From assembly GCF_003014575.1 (NCBI RefSeq), contig NZ_PYGF01000010.1:81056-145055 (forward strand): 64,000 nt of DNA, in the 5' to 3' direction. Below are positions 24,710 to 33,883 of the stretch, piece after piece. Within the stretch, counting starts at the first letter, position 1. Each line of letters starts with the position of its first letter. The stretch is from Cecembia rubra. GTDB taxonomy: Bacteria; Bacteroidota; Bacteroidia; Cytophagales; Cyclobacteriaceae. The notes beneath the pieces are model-generated. The model saw only the letters and a list, made by a program, of their open reading frames with translations, did not search any database and was not told where the DNA came from. The translations under genes and the position numbers were made by a program.

Positions 24710-25783
24710 ATGGGTAATTTGATACAGGAAATTTCTGAAGAGGCTATCCTCTTGTTAAAATCCCTCATTGAAATTCCTTCACTAAGTAAAGAGGAAAATA
24801 AAACTGCTGACTTAATCCAAGGTTTTTTGGAGAGTAAAGCTGTTGTTACACACCGGAAGGGTAACAATGTTTGGGCTTTTTCAAAAAATCAACTGGAAAA
24901 CCAGCCCTATATTTTGCTCAATTCCCATCATGATACCGTAAAACCCAACGCAGGCTATACCAAAGATCCATTTCAAGCCATCCAGGAAAATGGAAAACTT
25001 TTTGGTTTGGGGAGCAATGATGCAGGTGGCTGTCTGGTAAGTCTGATTGCAACATTCTTGTACTTTCAAAACCGTAATTTACCCTTCAACTTGGTTGTAG
25101 CAGCAACTGCTGAAGAAGAAATATCAGGAAAAAACGGGATTGAATGTATCTTACCGGAGTTGCCTGCTTTTGAATTGGCGATTGTCGGAGAACCTACCCT
25201 AATGCAAATGGCTGTTGCTGAAAAAGGCCTTCTGGTAATTGATGCAACTGTTAAAGGAAAAGCCGGACATGCTGCAAGGGAGGAAGGAGATAATGCCATT
25301 TACAAAGCTTTGGAAGACCTGAACGTCATTAGAAATTACCAATTTCAAAAAACTTCCCCCTTCTTAGGAAAAAGTAAAGTTACTGCTACCATCATACAAG
25401 CTGGAACGCAACACAATGTAATCCCAGACCTCTGCCAATATACATTGGATGCAAGAATTACTGATGCCTATACTTTGGAAGAAGCATTGGAAGAGTTAAA
25501 AACTGTATTGAAAGCGGAACTCCTGCCCCGATCGTTGAGATTAAATTCCTCAAAAGTACCTATTGGACATAAGATCCTTGAAGTAGGCGAGATTTTGAAC
25601 TTAACCAAATATGGTAGTCCTACCCTTTCAGACCAAGCACTTATCCCCTATCCATCTGTCAAAATAGGCCCTGGGGATTCTGCAAGATCACATACTCCTG
25701 ATGAATTTATTTACCTGAATGAAATCCATGAGGGCATCAAAGGCTATATCCAAATTCTGGAAACCTATGCTGCATTAAGTTAA
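24710..25783 (+). CDS. argE: N-acyl-ornithine/citrulline deacylase, M20 family
   Basis: The 357-residue M20 metallopeptidase removes the acyl group, in this pathway probably from N-succinyl- or N-acetyl-citrulline. Motifs are the first metal segment LLNSHHDTVKP (about 70-80), LGSNDAGGCLV (bridging Asp), the general base and ligand TAEEEISG (about 138-145), VGEPTLMQ, and the late HTPDEFI with the last His ligand. ATG 24710 is preferred; an in-frame TTG at 24701 overlaps the argB stop (TTGA), so coupling is possible with either start. argH follows after 37 bp. Confidence 0.93.
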   Translation: MGNLIQEISEEAILLLKSLIEIPSLSKEENKTADLIQGFLESKAVVTHRKGNNVWAFSKNQLENQPYILLNSHHDTVKPNAGYTKDPFQAIQENGKLFGLGSNDAGGCLVSLIATFLYFQNRNLPFNLVVAATAEEEISGKNGIECILPELPAFELAIVGEPTLMQMAVAEKGLLVIDATVKGKAGHAAREEGDNAIYKALEDLNVIRNYQFQKTSPFLGKSKVTATIIQAGTQHNVIPDLCQYTLDARITDAYTLEEALEELKTVLKAELLPRSLRLNSSKVPIGHKILEVGEILNLTKYGSPTLSDQALIPYPSVKIGPGDSARSHTPDEFIYLNEIHEGIKGYIQILETYAALS

Positions 25784-25820
25784 ATTAGAAATTGTCCCCA
25801 ATAGATAAAAAAATTCAAGC

Positions 25821-27158
25821 ATGAAACTCTGGCAAAAAAATACAAGTGCAAAAAAAGAAGTAGAAAATTTCACTATAGGCAGGGATCCGGAATTTGACAT
25901 TTTATTGGCCCCTTTTGATGTACTAGCTTCCATGGCCCATGCCATTATGCTTGAGAAAATTGCACTTTTGTCCACTTCCGAACTTGAAACCTTATTGAAA
26001 GGATTGAGGGAAATCTATTTTGAAATAGAAAAGGGTGAATTTAAAATTGATGAAGGAGTAGAAGACGTACATTCCCAAGTAGAATTCCTACTTACCCAGC
26101 GGTATGGTGAAGTAGGAAAAAAACTTCATAGCGGAAGGTCTAGAAATGATCAAGTACTGGTTGATCTTAAATTGTATTACAGAACTGCTATACGTGATAT
26201 TACTGAAGCTACAGAGGAATTGTTTGGCCTATTGTTAGAACTTGCAGAAAAACATAAAGCTGATTTGATGCCAGGCTACACACATACTCAATTGGCCATG
26301 CCTTCGTCTTTTGGGCTATGGTTTGGCTCTTTTGCAGAAAGCCTTGCTGAAGACATGGACTTGCTTTTTGCTGCCTATAAATTAAGCAATAAAAACCCCC
26401 TTGGATCAGCAGCAGGTTATGGTTCTTCCTTTCCTCTGAACAGGACCTTGACCACAACTTTGTTGGGTTTTGAAGACTTGCACCATAATGTGGTAAATGC
26501 ACAAAACAGCCGGGGAAAAACTGAAAAAAACCTGTCATTTGCTATGGCAGGGATTGCAGGCACCTTGAACAAAATGGCTGCAGATGTCTGTATTTTCATG
26601 AACCAGCATTTTGGATTTATAAGTTTCCCGGACAACCTGACCACAGGAAGCAGCATCATGCCGCATAAGAAAAACCCGGATGTTTTTGAATTGATCAGGG
26701 CAAAAACCAATCAGATCCAATCCATTCCCAATCAGGTCAGCTTCCTATTGACCAATATGACTACAGGTTACCATAGGGATCTTCAGCTCTTGAAAGAACT
26801 AATCTTTCCGGGAATTGAAACACTTTTGGACTGCATCAATATGTCTACTTTTATGCTGAAAGAAATAAAAGTTAAGAAAGAAATTCTTAATGACAGTTTT
26901 TTCCAACATGTATTCAGTGTTGAGGTAGTCAATGACTTAGTTCTACAGGGTATACCTTTCCGAGATGCCTATAAAAAGGTAGGTTTGGACATAGAATCCG
27001 GAAACTTCCAACCTGACCAATCAAAAGTAAATCATATTCATGAAGGTAGCATTGGCAACCTCTGTTTGGAGGAAATCAACAAAAAGATGCAATTGGCTAT
27101 AGGGCAATTTGATTTCGAACAATCTTCTACCTCGCTCAAAAAATTAATAGAAGGCTGA
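25821..27158 (+). CDS. argH: Argininosuccinate lyase
   Basis: The 445-residue enzyme of the aspartase/fumarase superfamily releases arginine and fumarate from argininosuccinate. Motifs are HSGRSRNDQV (about 102-111), YTHTQLAMPSSFG (about 152-164), and the signature GSSIMPHKKNPDVFELIRAK (about 275-294). The length is a little shorter than the usual 455-460. It ends the operon, with its stop only one base from the stop of the convergent YceI gene; no hairpin terminator is visible in the gap. Confidence 0.97.
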   Translation: MKLWQKNTSAKKEVENFTIGRDPEFDILLAPFDVLASMAHAIMLEKIALLSTSELETLLKGLREIYFEIEKGEFKIDEGVEDVHSQVEFLLTQRYGEVGKKLHSGRSRNDQVLVDLKLYYRTAIRDITEATEELFGLLLELAEKHKADLMPGYTHTQLAMPSSFGLWFGSFAESLAEDMDLLFAAYKLSNKNPLGSAAGYGSSFPLNRTLTTTLLGFEDLHHNVVNAQNSRGKTEKNLSFAMAGIAGTLNKMAADVCIFMNQHFGFISFPDNLTTGSSIMPHKKNPDVFELIRAKTNQIQSIPNQVSFLLTNMTTGYHRDLQLLKELIFPGIETLLDCINMSTFMLKEIKVKKEILNDSFFQHVFSVEVVNDLVLQGIPFRDAYKKVGLDIESGNFQPDQSKVNHIHEGSIGNLCLEEINKKMQLAIGQFDFEQSSTSLKKLIEG

Positions 27159-27159
27159 C

Positions 27160-27681
27160 CTAAAAAGACAGCTTAAACTCAAGCATCAACTCCTCTTCTA
27201 CCTTTACCAAGCCTCCAAGTTTCTTGGGGGCTTCCAGTTCAAGTTCATTAAAACTTAATATCAGCTTTGCAGCTATTCCATCAGGGGTCCTTTTAAGGGG
27301 TAATTCTTTGTAATGCATTCTTTTTCCAACTATATCCACGGTCAAATCGCAAGAATAATGCCCATAGTTAGATTTTAGGTTTCTTACCCGGACTTTAGCA
27401 TGTGGATACTTATCAGCTTTAATGGTTTTACGGAAATCCTTGTTGAGTAAAAAATTCCCGCAGGAAAAATCATCGACGGGTATGTCAAAAACCAATTCTT
27501 TTGATTTCAGAGGAGTGTCAATAAAAAGCGTGTCCCTTAAGCTGTTCTTTGCATATTCACAATTGAATCCACCGATGGAGGTCTGACCACTTACAGTGAT
27601 CTTTTTCTTTGTTACTATGACCTCCTTTTCTTCTTTATAAGGACTCAAAAGAATCAGCAAAAGTGCTAAAAGGACACGCAT
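27160..27681 (-). CDS. YceI-family protein, downstream copy
   Basis: The 173-residue protein has an N-terminal hydrophobic signal (MRVLLALLLILLSP). A YceI-like lipocalin-type beta barrel follows (VTVSG-like opening ITVSGQTSIGGFNCEY, DIPVDDFSCGNFLLNKDF, YPHAKVRVRNLKSNYG, LTVDIVGKRMHYKELPL). YceI proteins bind lipophilic polyisoprenoid or fatty-acid-like ligands in the periplasm. It is the last gene after a porin and another YceI gene, with a 14-bp gap. It converges on argH. Ligand unknown. Confidence 0.82.
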   Translation of the reverse strand: MRVLLALLLILLSPYKEEKEVIVTKKKITVSGQTSIGGFNCEYAKNSLRDTLFIDTPLKSKELVFDIPVDDFSCGNFLLNKDFRKTIKADKYPHAKVRVRNLKSNYGHYSCDLTVDIVGKRMHYKELPLKRTPDGIAAKLILSFNELELEAPKKLGGLVKVEEELMLEFKLSF

Positions 27682-27694
27682 GGGAGTTGATATT

Positions 27695-28990
27695 TTAGAA
27701 GCCTACCACTGCTTCAATCATTAGACCTTTGAAATTACCACCATTTCGGATATCGTTAGCAGCAAAACCATTGTAGTTTTGGTTAACATATTCCAATTTA
27801 GCCAATAAATTCTTGGTTACAAACCAACCGCCACCTACTTGAACCCTGTCGATACTCACGTCCAAACCAGATCCAAACAAAGTGCCTTCTACTTTATTGT
27901 ATCTTCCGGCCACATAGAATTTTTCATGGGTTCCAAATCTGTACAATAAGTCAGTTCCGATTTGAGTCCAGGTCCTATCATTTGCTTCACCTCGAGCTGC
28001 TCCTTTAGATTGCTCATAGTTACCGAAAAATTCTAATCCATGGAATTTCACAAAGGGGTTGATTACCCAAGCAGTGATATTATTGGTTTGATTTGGGTTA
28101 AATCTACCGGAAGTAAATTGAGCTGCTGTAGTAGCCAATGTGTTTTCCATTACAAGATAATATCTTGAACCTGCCCTATCTCCGCCCCAAAGGGTGTTTC
28201 TTTGAGATCCAGAAGTAGTGTAGATAGATCCAGTCAATCTTACTCTCAGATCATCGGCCACATATTTATCATAACCGAATTTACCTATAAAGTTTGGTTT
28301 TCTGTTTTCAGGGAAGGTAATACCACCTTGAATCTCTCCACCTGTCACTGCAGCCATTGCCAACCAGCCATTGCTTTGGAAGAAGACTTCACCACCTACT
28401 TCAGTAGTAAAAGCATCCATGATATAATTTCCTACAAATGGATTCCAGAATGCATTACCGTTATCAGATCTTCTGAAGTGGGCATCACCATAGTTGATCT
28501 CCATGTGTCCAACTCTTACAGTCAGGTATTTGTCAAACCAATCTGTGTTACCCAAGTTTAAGAAGCCTAATTTATCTACCTGAATAAATCCACCTTTTAC
28601 CCAAGCTTCAGGATGGTGGCGGGAAGAAAGGTATGTAATCAGGTTCATCCTTACACCATCTGCCAATGCAACATCAATATTGAGGTTAGCAGTAGCTAGG
28701 TTTGTTCCGGCACCAATGTCTATCAGTTGATTTAAATTAACACCATTGGCATTAACATTTGGTGCAGCAGTATTTGAATGGCTCAAGTTCTGCCATTGCT
28801 GGGCAAAATGACCACCAATTCTAACACGCATACCTTCATATGCTACTGAATCTTCTTTACCAGTTTCGAAGATGTTCAATCCTCTTTGATCATACGGTCT
28901 CCAGAATTGCATATCTCTCTGAAGTCCCTGTGCCATACCGGAAAAAACTAATCCGATTATTGCGATTGCGGAAAATAAAACCTTTTTCAT
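27695..28990 (-). CDS. Outer-membrane porin-like protein
   Basis: The 431-residue protein has a signal peptide (KKVLFSAIAIIGLVFSGMAQ) and a long series of amphipathic strands with loop glycines (RVRIGGHFAQQW, LTVRVGHMEINYGDAHFRR, GFYNYEQ-like GLEFFGNYEQSKGAA, KFYVAGRYNK, AKLEYVNQNYNGF) and a C-terminal aromatic strand ending MIEAVVGF. This matches a 16-strand, DcaP/phosphate-selective-porin-like shape, but no precise family is certain. It sits between two YceI genes in one operon, which suggests a lipid or hydrophobic-compound uptake or export unit. Confidence 0.78.
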   Translation of the reverse strand: MKKVLFSAIAIIGLVFSGMAQGLQRDMQFWRPYDQRGLNIFETGKEDSVAYEGMRVRIGGHFAQQWQNLSHSNTAAPNVNANGVNLNQLIDIGAGTNLATANLNIDVALADGVRMNLITYLSSRHHPEAWVKGGFIQVDKLGFLNLGNTDWFDKYLTVRVGHMEINYGDAHFRRSDNGNAFWNPFVGNYIMDAFTTEVGGEVFFQSNGWLAMAAVTGGEIQGGITFPENRKPNFIGKFGYDKYVADDLRVRLTGSIYTTSGSQRNTLWGGDRAGSRYYLVMENTLATTAAQFTSGRFNPNQTNNITAWVINPFVKFHGLEFFGNYEQSKGAARGEANDRTWTQIGTDLLYRFGTHEKFYVAGRYNKVEGTLFGSGLDVSIDRVQVGGGWFVTKNLLAKLEYVNQNYNGFAANDIRNGGNFKGLMIEAVVGF

Positions 28991-29001
28991 TGTTGTGGAA
29001 T

Positions 29002-29577
29002 TTAATTGTTCGGTTGAAATGTTGTTTTGAATTTGATAGTAATCTCATCTCTTGTTTTGACTGTACCCAACAGTGCAGTCGGTGGATCTATGGAATAATC
29101 CGTAAGTTTGGTATTGTAGCTTCCTTCAAAAGTAACCCGGTTTCCATTTTGAGTTACTTTTACCGGGAAGCTGGCAGGCTTGGTTACCCCTGCAATGGTG
29201 AAGTCTCCTTTGGCCTGATAGCTGTTGCCACTTCCTGTAAGCTCCTTCAGAGTAAATTTCACCTCTTTGTTTTTCTTAGTATCAAGAGCCTTGTAAGCAT
29301 TGGCATCAAGACCCTTGGTGCCGCTTTTCAAGCTTTCTGCTTCCATACTTACCTGAAGGCTTCTGATTCCTTTAAATTGATTGCCTTCGATAATAAACTG
29401 TCCTTCACCTTTAGCTGCATTGGAAGTCATATCCCAATCGTGTAGTGAAGACCCCCCCTCTACCTTCAGTTCCGGTGAGGGCGCTAGAATATATTTTACT
29501 TGTGCTTCAACTGACCATTGAACTGAGATCAGGATAATTACCATTATCGCCGATATCCATTTTTTCCTTGTCATCAT
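29002..29577 (-). CDS. YceI-family protein, upstream copy
   Basis: The 191-residue protein starts at ATG 29577 (a GTG lies upstream in frame). It has a signal peptide (MVIILISVQWSVEAQ) and a YceI domain: LAPSPELKVEGGSSLHDWDM, IRSLQVSMEAESLKSGTKGLD, ANAYKALDTKKNKEVKFTL, KGDFTIAGVTKPASFPVKV. The SSLHDW opening is the common Bacteroidota YceI form. The porin gene starts 12 bp downstream. A CAAATTTG at 29603-29610 is one base from the -7 consensus. Confidence 0.88.
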   Translation of the reverse strand: MMTRKKWISAIMVIILISVQWSVEAQVKYILAPSPELKVEGGSSLHDWDMTSNAAKGEGQFIIEGNQFKGIRSLQVSMEAESLKSGTKGLDANAYKALDTKKNKEVKFTLKELTGSGNSYQAKGDFTIAGVTKPASFPVKVTQNGNRVTFEGSYNTKLTDYSIDPPTALLGTVKTRDEITIKFKTTFQPNN

Positions 29578-29776
29578 AATCTGTTGTGGTTGATCTTTGA
29601 AACAAATTTGGCTAACTAAAGGCACTTAGATCATGATGAAAATCATATTTGGGTATGATTAAAAGCACAACTAAAAAATTGATAAAAAAACAAAATCAAA
29701 AGAAAAATCTTCCTCAAAAATCAGAAGAAGGTTTTGAAAATTTTACTATAAATAAAATAAAATTCTTTTAATCGCT

Positions 29777-31447
29777 TTACGAAAACAAGCTTTGCAATAT
29801 TTTGTATGTAATGAGATAGGTTGGCCTTACACCTTCCATTCCTAAAGCTCCCGAAGCCAAAGTACTTCCTGTCTCAAGTGGATTATCAGAAGCATAATAA
29901 GCATAAAGGACTTTTACGTTCTTTTTGATACTCTGTCTTATCCTACTTTCTGATTGTATCGCTTTTTGGTAGTGCGCTCCTTCCATTTCTAAGCCTATTG
30001 CTTTCCAGGAAGATTCCATCAGGTAACTCAAAACATCCTTATTCTGTAATGAAGTACCCAATACAGTAAACATTGTACCTTGGTAAACTCCTAAGCCATA
30101 TCCTTCAAAATCCTTTTTACTCAGTTCGTTTTTGAAGGGATAGTTATCTGCTGTTCCTTCAAAGACATGGCTATCGGGAATCATAATATCACCTTTTTTC
30201 CCAGTTAAAATTCCCGCCTTGCCCATGATGGAAGCCGAAAGAACATTCAACGGAAATACTTTGCCCTCTTCAGGCTCATATGGCTTGAGCAATTCATCAA
30301 AACACTCGTAGGCCTGCTCCCCAAAGGCATAATCCATAACCAGGATTACAGGCCTCTTTTGTAATTCCACTGGCAATTCACAACCTGGAAGAACAGTCTT
30401 TTTGGACATTGCGGCAGTATCAATTATCTGCACATGGATATTGGTTCCTGATTCATCCATCACTTCAGTGAATCCGTTTTTCTGAGCATAGTTCAGTATT
30501 TCTTTGCCTTTGTTATTTTTGGCACCGACACTTATGTCCATAGCGGTTTTCTCAATTTCCTCAAATGAATTAAGCCCTAATGCCTGATGGCCATAAATGG
30601 TATTGAGAAAACTGTGCAGATTAGCAGACACGATATGCAAAGGCCTGTCAATAAGATTATTATCAAATAAAACCTTTTTGATCTTATTGGCCCATAATTC
30701 ACCATAGACGTGGTGTCCGACCCTGATTCTTAAAGTTGAAGAAAATGAAATTTCCCTATCTTTACCATCAAATGCCTCATCCATTGCCAATTTACCCAAG
30801 TGATAAACTATCCTGAATAAGCTATTGGTATGGGGTGAAGATTCAAATTTCTGTACAGCCTCATGTGTCTCATCAAAAGTCCTTCCAATGACATGACTCA
30901 GATAGGAACTTGCCACTTCTTTGTCAAACTCCTCTCCATTTTCCTCTTTGACAACAATTTTTTCCAACATCTCCCAATTCAGATCAATTCTCCCCTTAGG
31001 ATCCGTACTGTTACCCCTTATTTTTTCGGATTCAATATATAGGAATGTAAGATGGGTCAAAATATCATAAATATCTGACCTTCCTCTAGTCATCTCCACA
31101 TACATCTGATCCTGATCCACTCTGTAACAGTTTCTCTTCCTTTTTGCAGGAACAATGGCAGGAAAAGTAGAATTTTCATATCCTTCTCTACTGATCAGAC
31201 GGATGTAACGGCACTCTTCTATTCCCCTTGGCAACCTTTCCATTACATATAGCAAGCCATCAAGCTCTATTTTTTCATCCTGCGCTAAGAGACCATATAT
31301 CTCCGGACTTAACACCAAAAGTGAATCCACCAAAGACTCGCCCGAAACACCCATCGGCTTATAAGACCCCCTCATAAATAGGTGTCTCATAGTGATATAA
31401 AGTCTTTCAATCGCTGCCCTGGATTCTTGTGCTCTCGTTCTTTTCAT
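29777..31447 (-). CDS. DUF6909-family protein with nucleoside-phosphorylase-like C-terminus
   Basis: The 556-residue protein matches the length and tone of the uncharacterised DUF6909 family of Cytophagales. The N-terminal 360 residues are mostly helical and carry no motif I know. From about residue 365 the pattern resembles a purine-nucleoside-phosphorylase/MTA-nucleosidase fold: opening strand RPVILVMDYAFG, MGKAGILTG and GDIMIPDSHVF (about 408-429; compare the G-x-A-G and GDI(V)IP segments), GLEMEGAHY (485-493; compare the EME ribose loop) and YASDNPLETG (518-527; compare the catalytic SD). Known enzymes of this fold cleave nucleosides. Activity here is unproven. The gene stands alone. Confidence 0.7.
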   Translation of the reverse strand: MKRTRAQESRAAIERLYITMRHLFMRGSYKPMGVSGESLVDSLLVLSPEIYGLLAQDEKIELDGLLYVMERLPRGIEECRYIRLISREGYENSTFPAIVPAKRKRNCYRVDQDQMYVEMTRGRSDIYDILTHLTFLYIESEKIRGNSTDPKGRIDLNWEMLEKIVVKEENGEEFDKEVASSYLSHVIGRTFDETHEAVQKFESSPHTNSLFRIVYHLGKLAMDEAFDGKDREISFSSTLRIRVGHHVYGELWANKIKKVLFDNNLIDRPLHIVSANLHSFLNTIYGHQALGLNSFEEIEKTAMDISVGAKNNKGKEILNYAQKNGFTEVMDESGTNIHVQIIDTAAMSKKTVLPGCELPVELQKRPVILVMDYAFGEQAYECFDELLKPYEPEEGKVFPLNVLSASIMGKAGILTGKKGDIMIPDSHVFEGTADNYPFKNELSKKDFEGYGLGVYQGTMFTVLGTSLQNKDVLSYLMESSWKAIGLEMEGAHYQKAIQSESRIRQSIKKNVKVLYAYYASDNPLETGSTLASGALGMEGVRPTYLITYKILQSLFS

Positions 31448-31549
31448 AGTTTATAAAATTATTTTGTATTAGATAAATTCGACAAAACTACGAATTTTTA
31501 CCCAATTGGAGGGATAATTTTTGTATTATATCCCATATCCCTCTAAAAA

Positions 31550-32068
31550 TCAAATATATCTATCCTTCAAAATATTCAAATGATGAATGGTATGTCCGGC
31601 GATGATATTAAATAGTGCTCTTACAGTTACGGAAGTATTATTAGCAATTCCAACATTGGCATAACTAGATTTCGGTAAATTTTTCAACATAGATACCAGG
31701 GCAAACCTGGACAATTCAAACTCTTCCAACAAATGGCCCAAAGCTATTTCATTGAACTTGCCATGGATCACATAGGCATCCTGGTCATATCCCGGCAGGG
31801 AGGTATTTTCTCCTCTTGCGATTGAAAGTGCCCTATAGGCCATGATCCGGTCTGTGTCAGTAATATGGCCCAAAACTTCTTTGGCAGACCACTTTCCTTC
31901 AGTATAAGCAAGATTGCTTTTGCTTTCTCCCAATTTGTCATAGATATTCCTTACTTCCTGAATTTGAGAAATCAGGATTTCGGGTATATCTCTCCCTTTG
32001 ACCCAAGAAATATAATTTTCATAATAGGCACCATATTCGCCTGCTTGTGGTATCAATAATTCGTTCAT
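31550..32068 (-). CDS. DinB/YfiT-family protein
   Basis: The 172-residue protein starts at ATG 32068, since a longer frame would overlap the divergent peptidase. It has the DinB four-helix pattern: KWSAKEVLGHITDTDRIMAY with the first His (about residue 71), and the C-terminal HTIHHL with the paired His. Members bind a metal and include bacillithiol or mycothiol transferases; the three His support metal binding. Substrate unknown. It is divergent from the M28 peptidase by 67 bp. Confidence 0.85.
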   Translation of the reverse strand: MNELLIPQAGEYGAYYENYISWVKGRDIPEILISQIQEVRNIYDKLGESKSNLAYTEGKWSAKEVLGHITDTDRIMAYRALSIARGENTSLPGYDQDAYVIHGKFNEIALGHLLEEFELSRFALVSMLKNLPKSSYANVGIANNTSVTVRALFNIIAGHTIHHLNILKDRYI

Positions 32069-32135
32069 GTAAATTACTTTTTGAATGGAAATATCTACAG
32101 GTAAATTTAAACCAATCAAACTGATGTAAGGCATA

Positions 32136-33488
32136 ATGAAAAGAATTTTAATCCTAATCACTCTATTTATCATAAGCAATCAAAGCTTTGCCCAGATCCA
32201 GATCATACATAGAGATGCTGCGATTGAGTCAATGGTCAATGAAATCTCTGCAGAAAACCTAGAAAAATATGTTCGGGACCTGGCAGGATTCAGGACCCGT
32301 CATTCGTTGAGCAAAGACAATCCCAAAGAAGGAATTGTCGCATCCCAGAAATATGTTTTGGACCTATTTAAGTCTTTTGAACCTCATGCTCAGGGAAGAC
32401 TAAGTTCATATATTGACACATTTACCATTCCGTCTGATGGACGAAGAATACCTCAGGATGCTAAAATGGGCAATGTAATGGCAACACTGAAAGGTACCGA
32501 TCCAAAGGATGACAGAATTTTTATAATTTCTGCCCATATTGACAGCAGGGCTTTAGATGTAATGAATACAGAAATAGACGCTCCAGGGGCCAATGATGAT
32601 GGTTCGGGAGTTGCTGCCATCATTGAGCTCACCAGAATCATGTCCAAAAGGAGTTTTCCCGCAACAATACTTTTTGTCGTAGTTTCAGGCGAAGAACAAG
32701 GACTGAAAGGTGCAGCCTATTTGGCTGAAAAAGCTAAAAATGAAAACTGGAACTTGGTAGCCATGTTGAACAATGACATGATAGGCAATAGCAATTCCTC
32801 AGAAACCAATATCAATGACAATACCAGAGTGAGAATTTTCTCTGAAGGTGTTCCAGCAGCAGAAACAGAAAGAATGGCTGCCATCCGAAGGTATACCAAT
32901 GGAGAGAATGACAGCAAATCCCGTCAATTGGCCAGATACATGAAAGAACTTGGGGAAAGGTACGTAGATCAGCTGGAAGTCAAACTGCTCTACAGAAACG
33001 ACCGGTTCTTAAGGGGAGGTGATCATACTCCATTTGCACAGCAAGGCTTTACCGCTATTCGGGTCTGCGAAATGAATGAAAACTACTACCACCAACATGA
33101 GAATGTCCGATTTGAAAATGGAATTCAATATGGAGACCTGCCTGAATTTGTAGATTATGAATACATGAGGAAGGTGACAGGTATTAATCTGGCTTCATTG
33201 GCCTCTTTGGCTTCTGCACCCTCTGAACCCACCAATGTAGGGATAGATGTAAGAAGATTAAGCAATACTTCCACACTAAGATGGGAAGCTCCTGAAAAAG
33301 GCAAAGCGAAGGGTTATTATGTACTCATGCGTGAAACAGATGCATCTATGTGGCAGAAGAAATTCTATACTGAAGATACCAACCTGACCATCCCTTATTC
33401 CAAAGACAACTATTTCTTTGCCGTTCAGGCTGTAGGTGAAGGGGGGCATGAAAGCATGGCCGTTTTCCCTCAGCCTATAACGAGGTAA
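32136..33488 (+). CDS. Secreted M28-family aminopeptidase with C-terminal domain
   Basis: The 450-residue protein has a signal peptide (ILITLFIISNQSFAQ) and an M28 zinc-peptidase domain. Zinc and catalytic residues are visible: SAHIDSR (His134, Asp136), GANDDGSG (Asp154), SGEEQG (Glu186, Glu187), NNDMIG (Asp214) and a late GGDHTPF. The C-terminal 100 residues (from about 350) have a fibronectin-like or beta-sandwich composition and lack a clear T9SS motif. It is likely periplasmic or secreted. Its last codons and stop (ATA ACG AGG TAA) are part of a repeat duplicated at 34477. Confidence 0.9.
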   Translation: MKRILILITLFIISNQSFAQIQIIHRDAAIESMVNEISAENLEKYVRDLAGFRTRHSLSKDNPKEGIVASQKYVLDLFKSFEPHAQGRLSSYIDTFTIPSDGRRIPQDAKMGNVMATLKGTDPKDDRIFIISAHIDSRALDVMNTEIDAPGANDDGSGVAAIIELTRIMSKRSFPATILFVVVSGEEQGLKGAAYLAEKAKNENWNLVAMLNNDMIGNSNSSETNINDNTRVRIFSEGVPAAETERMAAIRRYTNGENDSKSRQLARYMKELGERYVDQLEVKLLYRNDRFLRGGDHTPFAQQGFTAIRVCEMNENYYHQHENVRFENGIQYGDLPEFVDYEYMRKVTGINLASLASLASAPSEPTNVGIDVRRLSNTSTLRWEAPEKGKAKGYYVLMRETDASMWQKKFYTEDTNLTIPYSKDNYFFAVQAVGEGGHESMAVFPQPITR

Positions 33489-33617
33489 TTGCTTCTTGAA
33501 ATTTGCAATTTCGGGAACGGATAAAGCGGATTTTTAATCCGCATAAACTTCCTTTTGAGAATCCAGGGATCAAAAATCCCTATTATCGCTCTTCGGGATT
33601 AAAAATCCCGAAGAGCG
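33475..33617. repeat. Direct repeat DR1, includes the end of the peptidase gene
   Basis: 143 bp, almost identical to 34477-34619 (four differences); the first 39 bases are exact. It begins at CTATAACGAGGTAA, that is, with the last codons and stop of the M28 gene. See the finding on module duplication. Confidence 0.9.
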
Positions 33618-33802
33618 GCGCTTCTTGAAATTTGCAATTTCGGGAACGGATAAAGCGGATTTTTAATCCGCATAAACTTCCTTTTGAGAATCCAGAGATC
33701 AAAAATCCCAATTATCACTCTTCGGGATTAAAAATCCTGAAGAGTGGCGCTTCTCGAAATTTGCAATTTCGAGAACGGATAAAGCGGATTTTCAATCCAC
33801 AA
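33491..33802. repeat. REP-like array upstream of the transposase, 129-bp units
   Basis: Copies begin at 33491, 33620 and 33749 (129-bp period); the third stops near 33801. Each unit contains GAAAT-ttgca-ATTTC, GCGGATT-ttt-AATCCGC, AGGGAT-caaaa-ATCCCT and a long stem CGCTCTTCGGGATT-aaa-AATCCCGAAGAGCG (in copy two mutated on one arm). Arms stay palindromic between copies. No protein is encoded. The region 33803-33883 is plain AT-rich sequence before the transposase. Confidence 0.9.
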
Positions 33803-33883
33803 CATTATTTATCCGTTTACTTATCCGTTTAAGCTGAAGTTGATTTTATTAAAAGCCTCGATTTTTGCATCAAAACTTTATTT

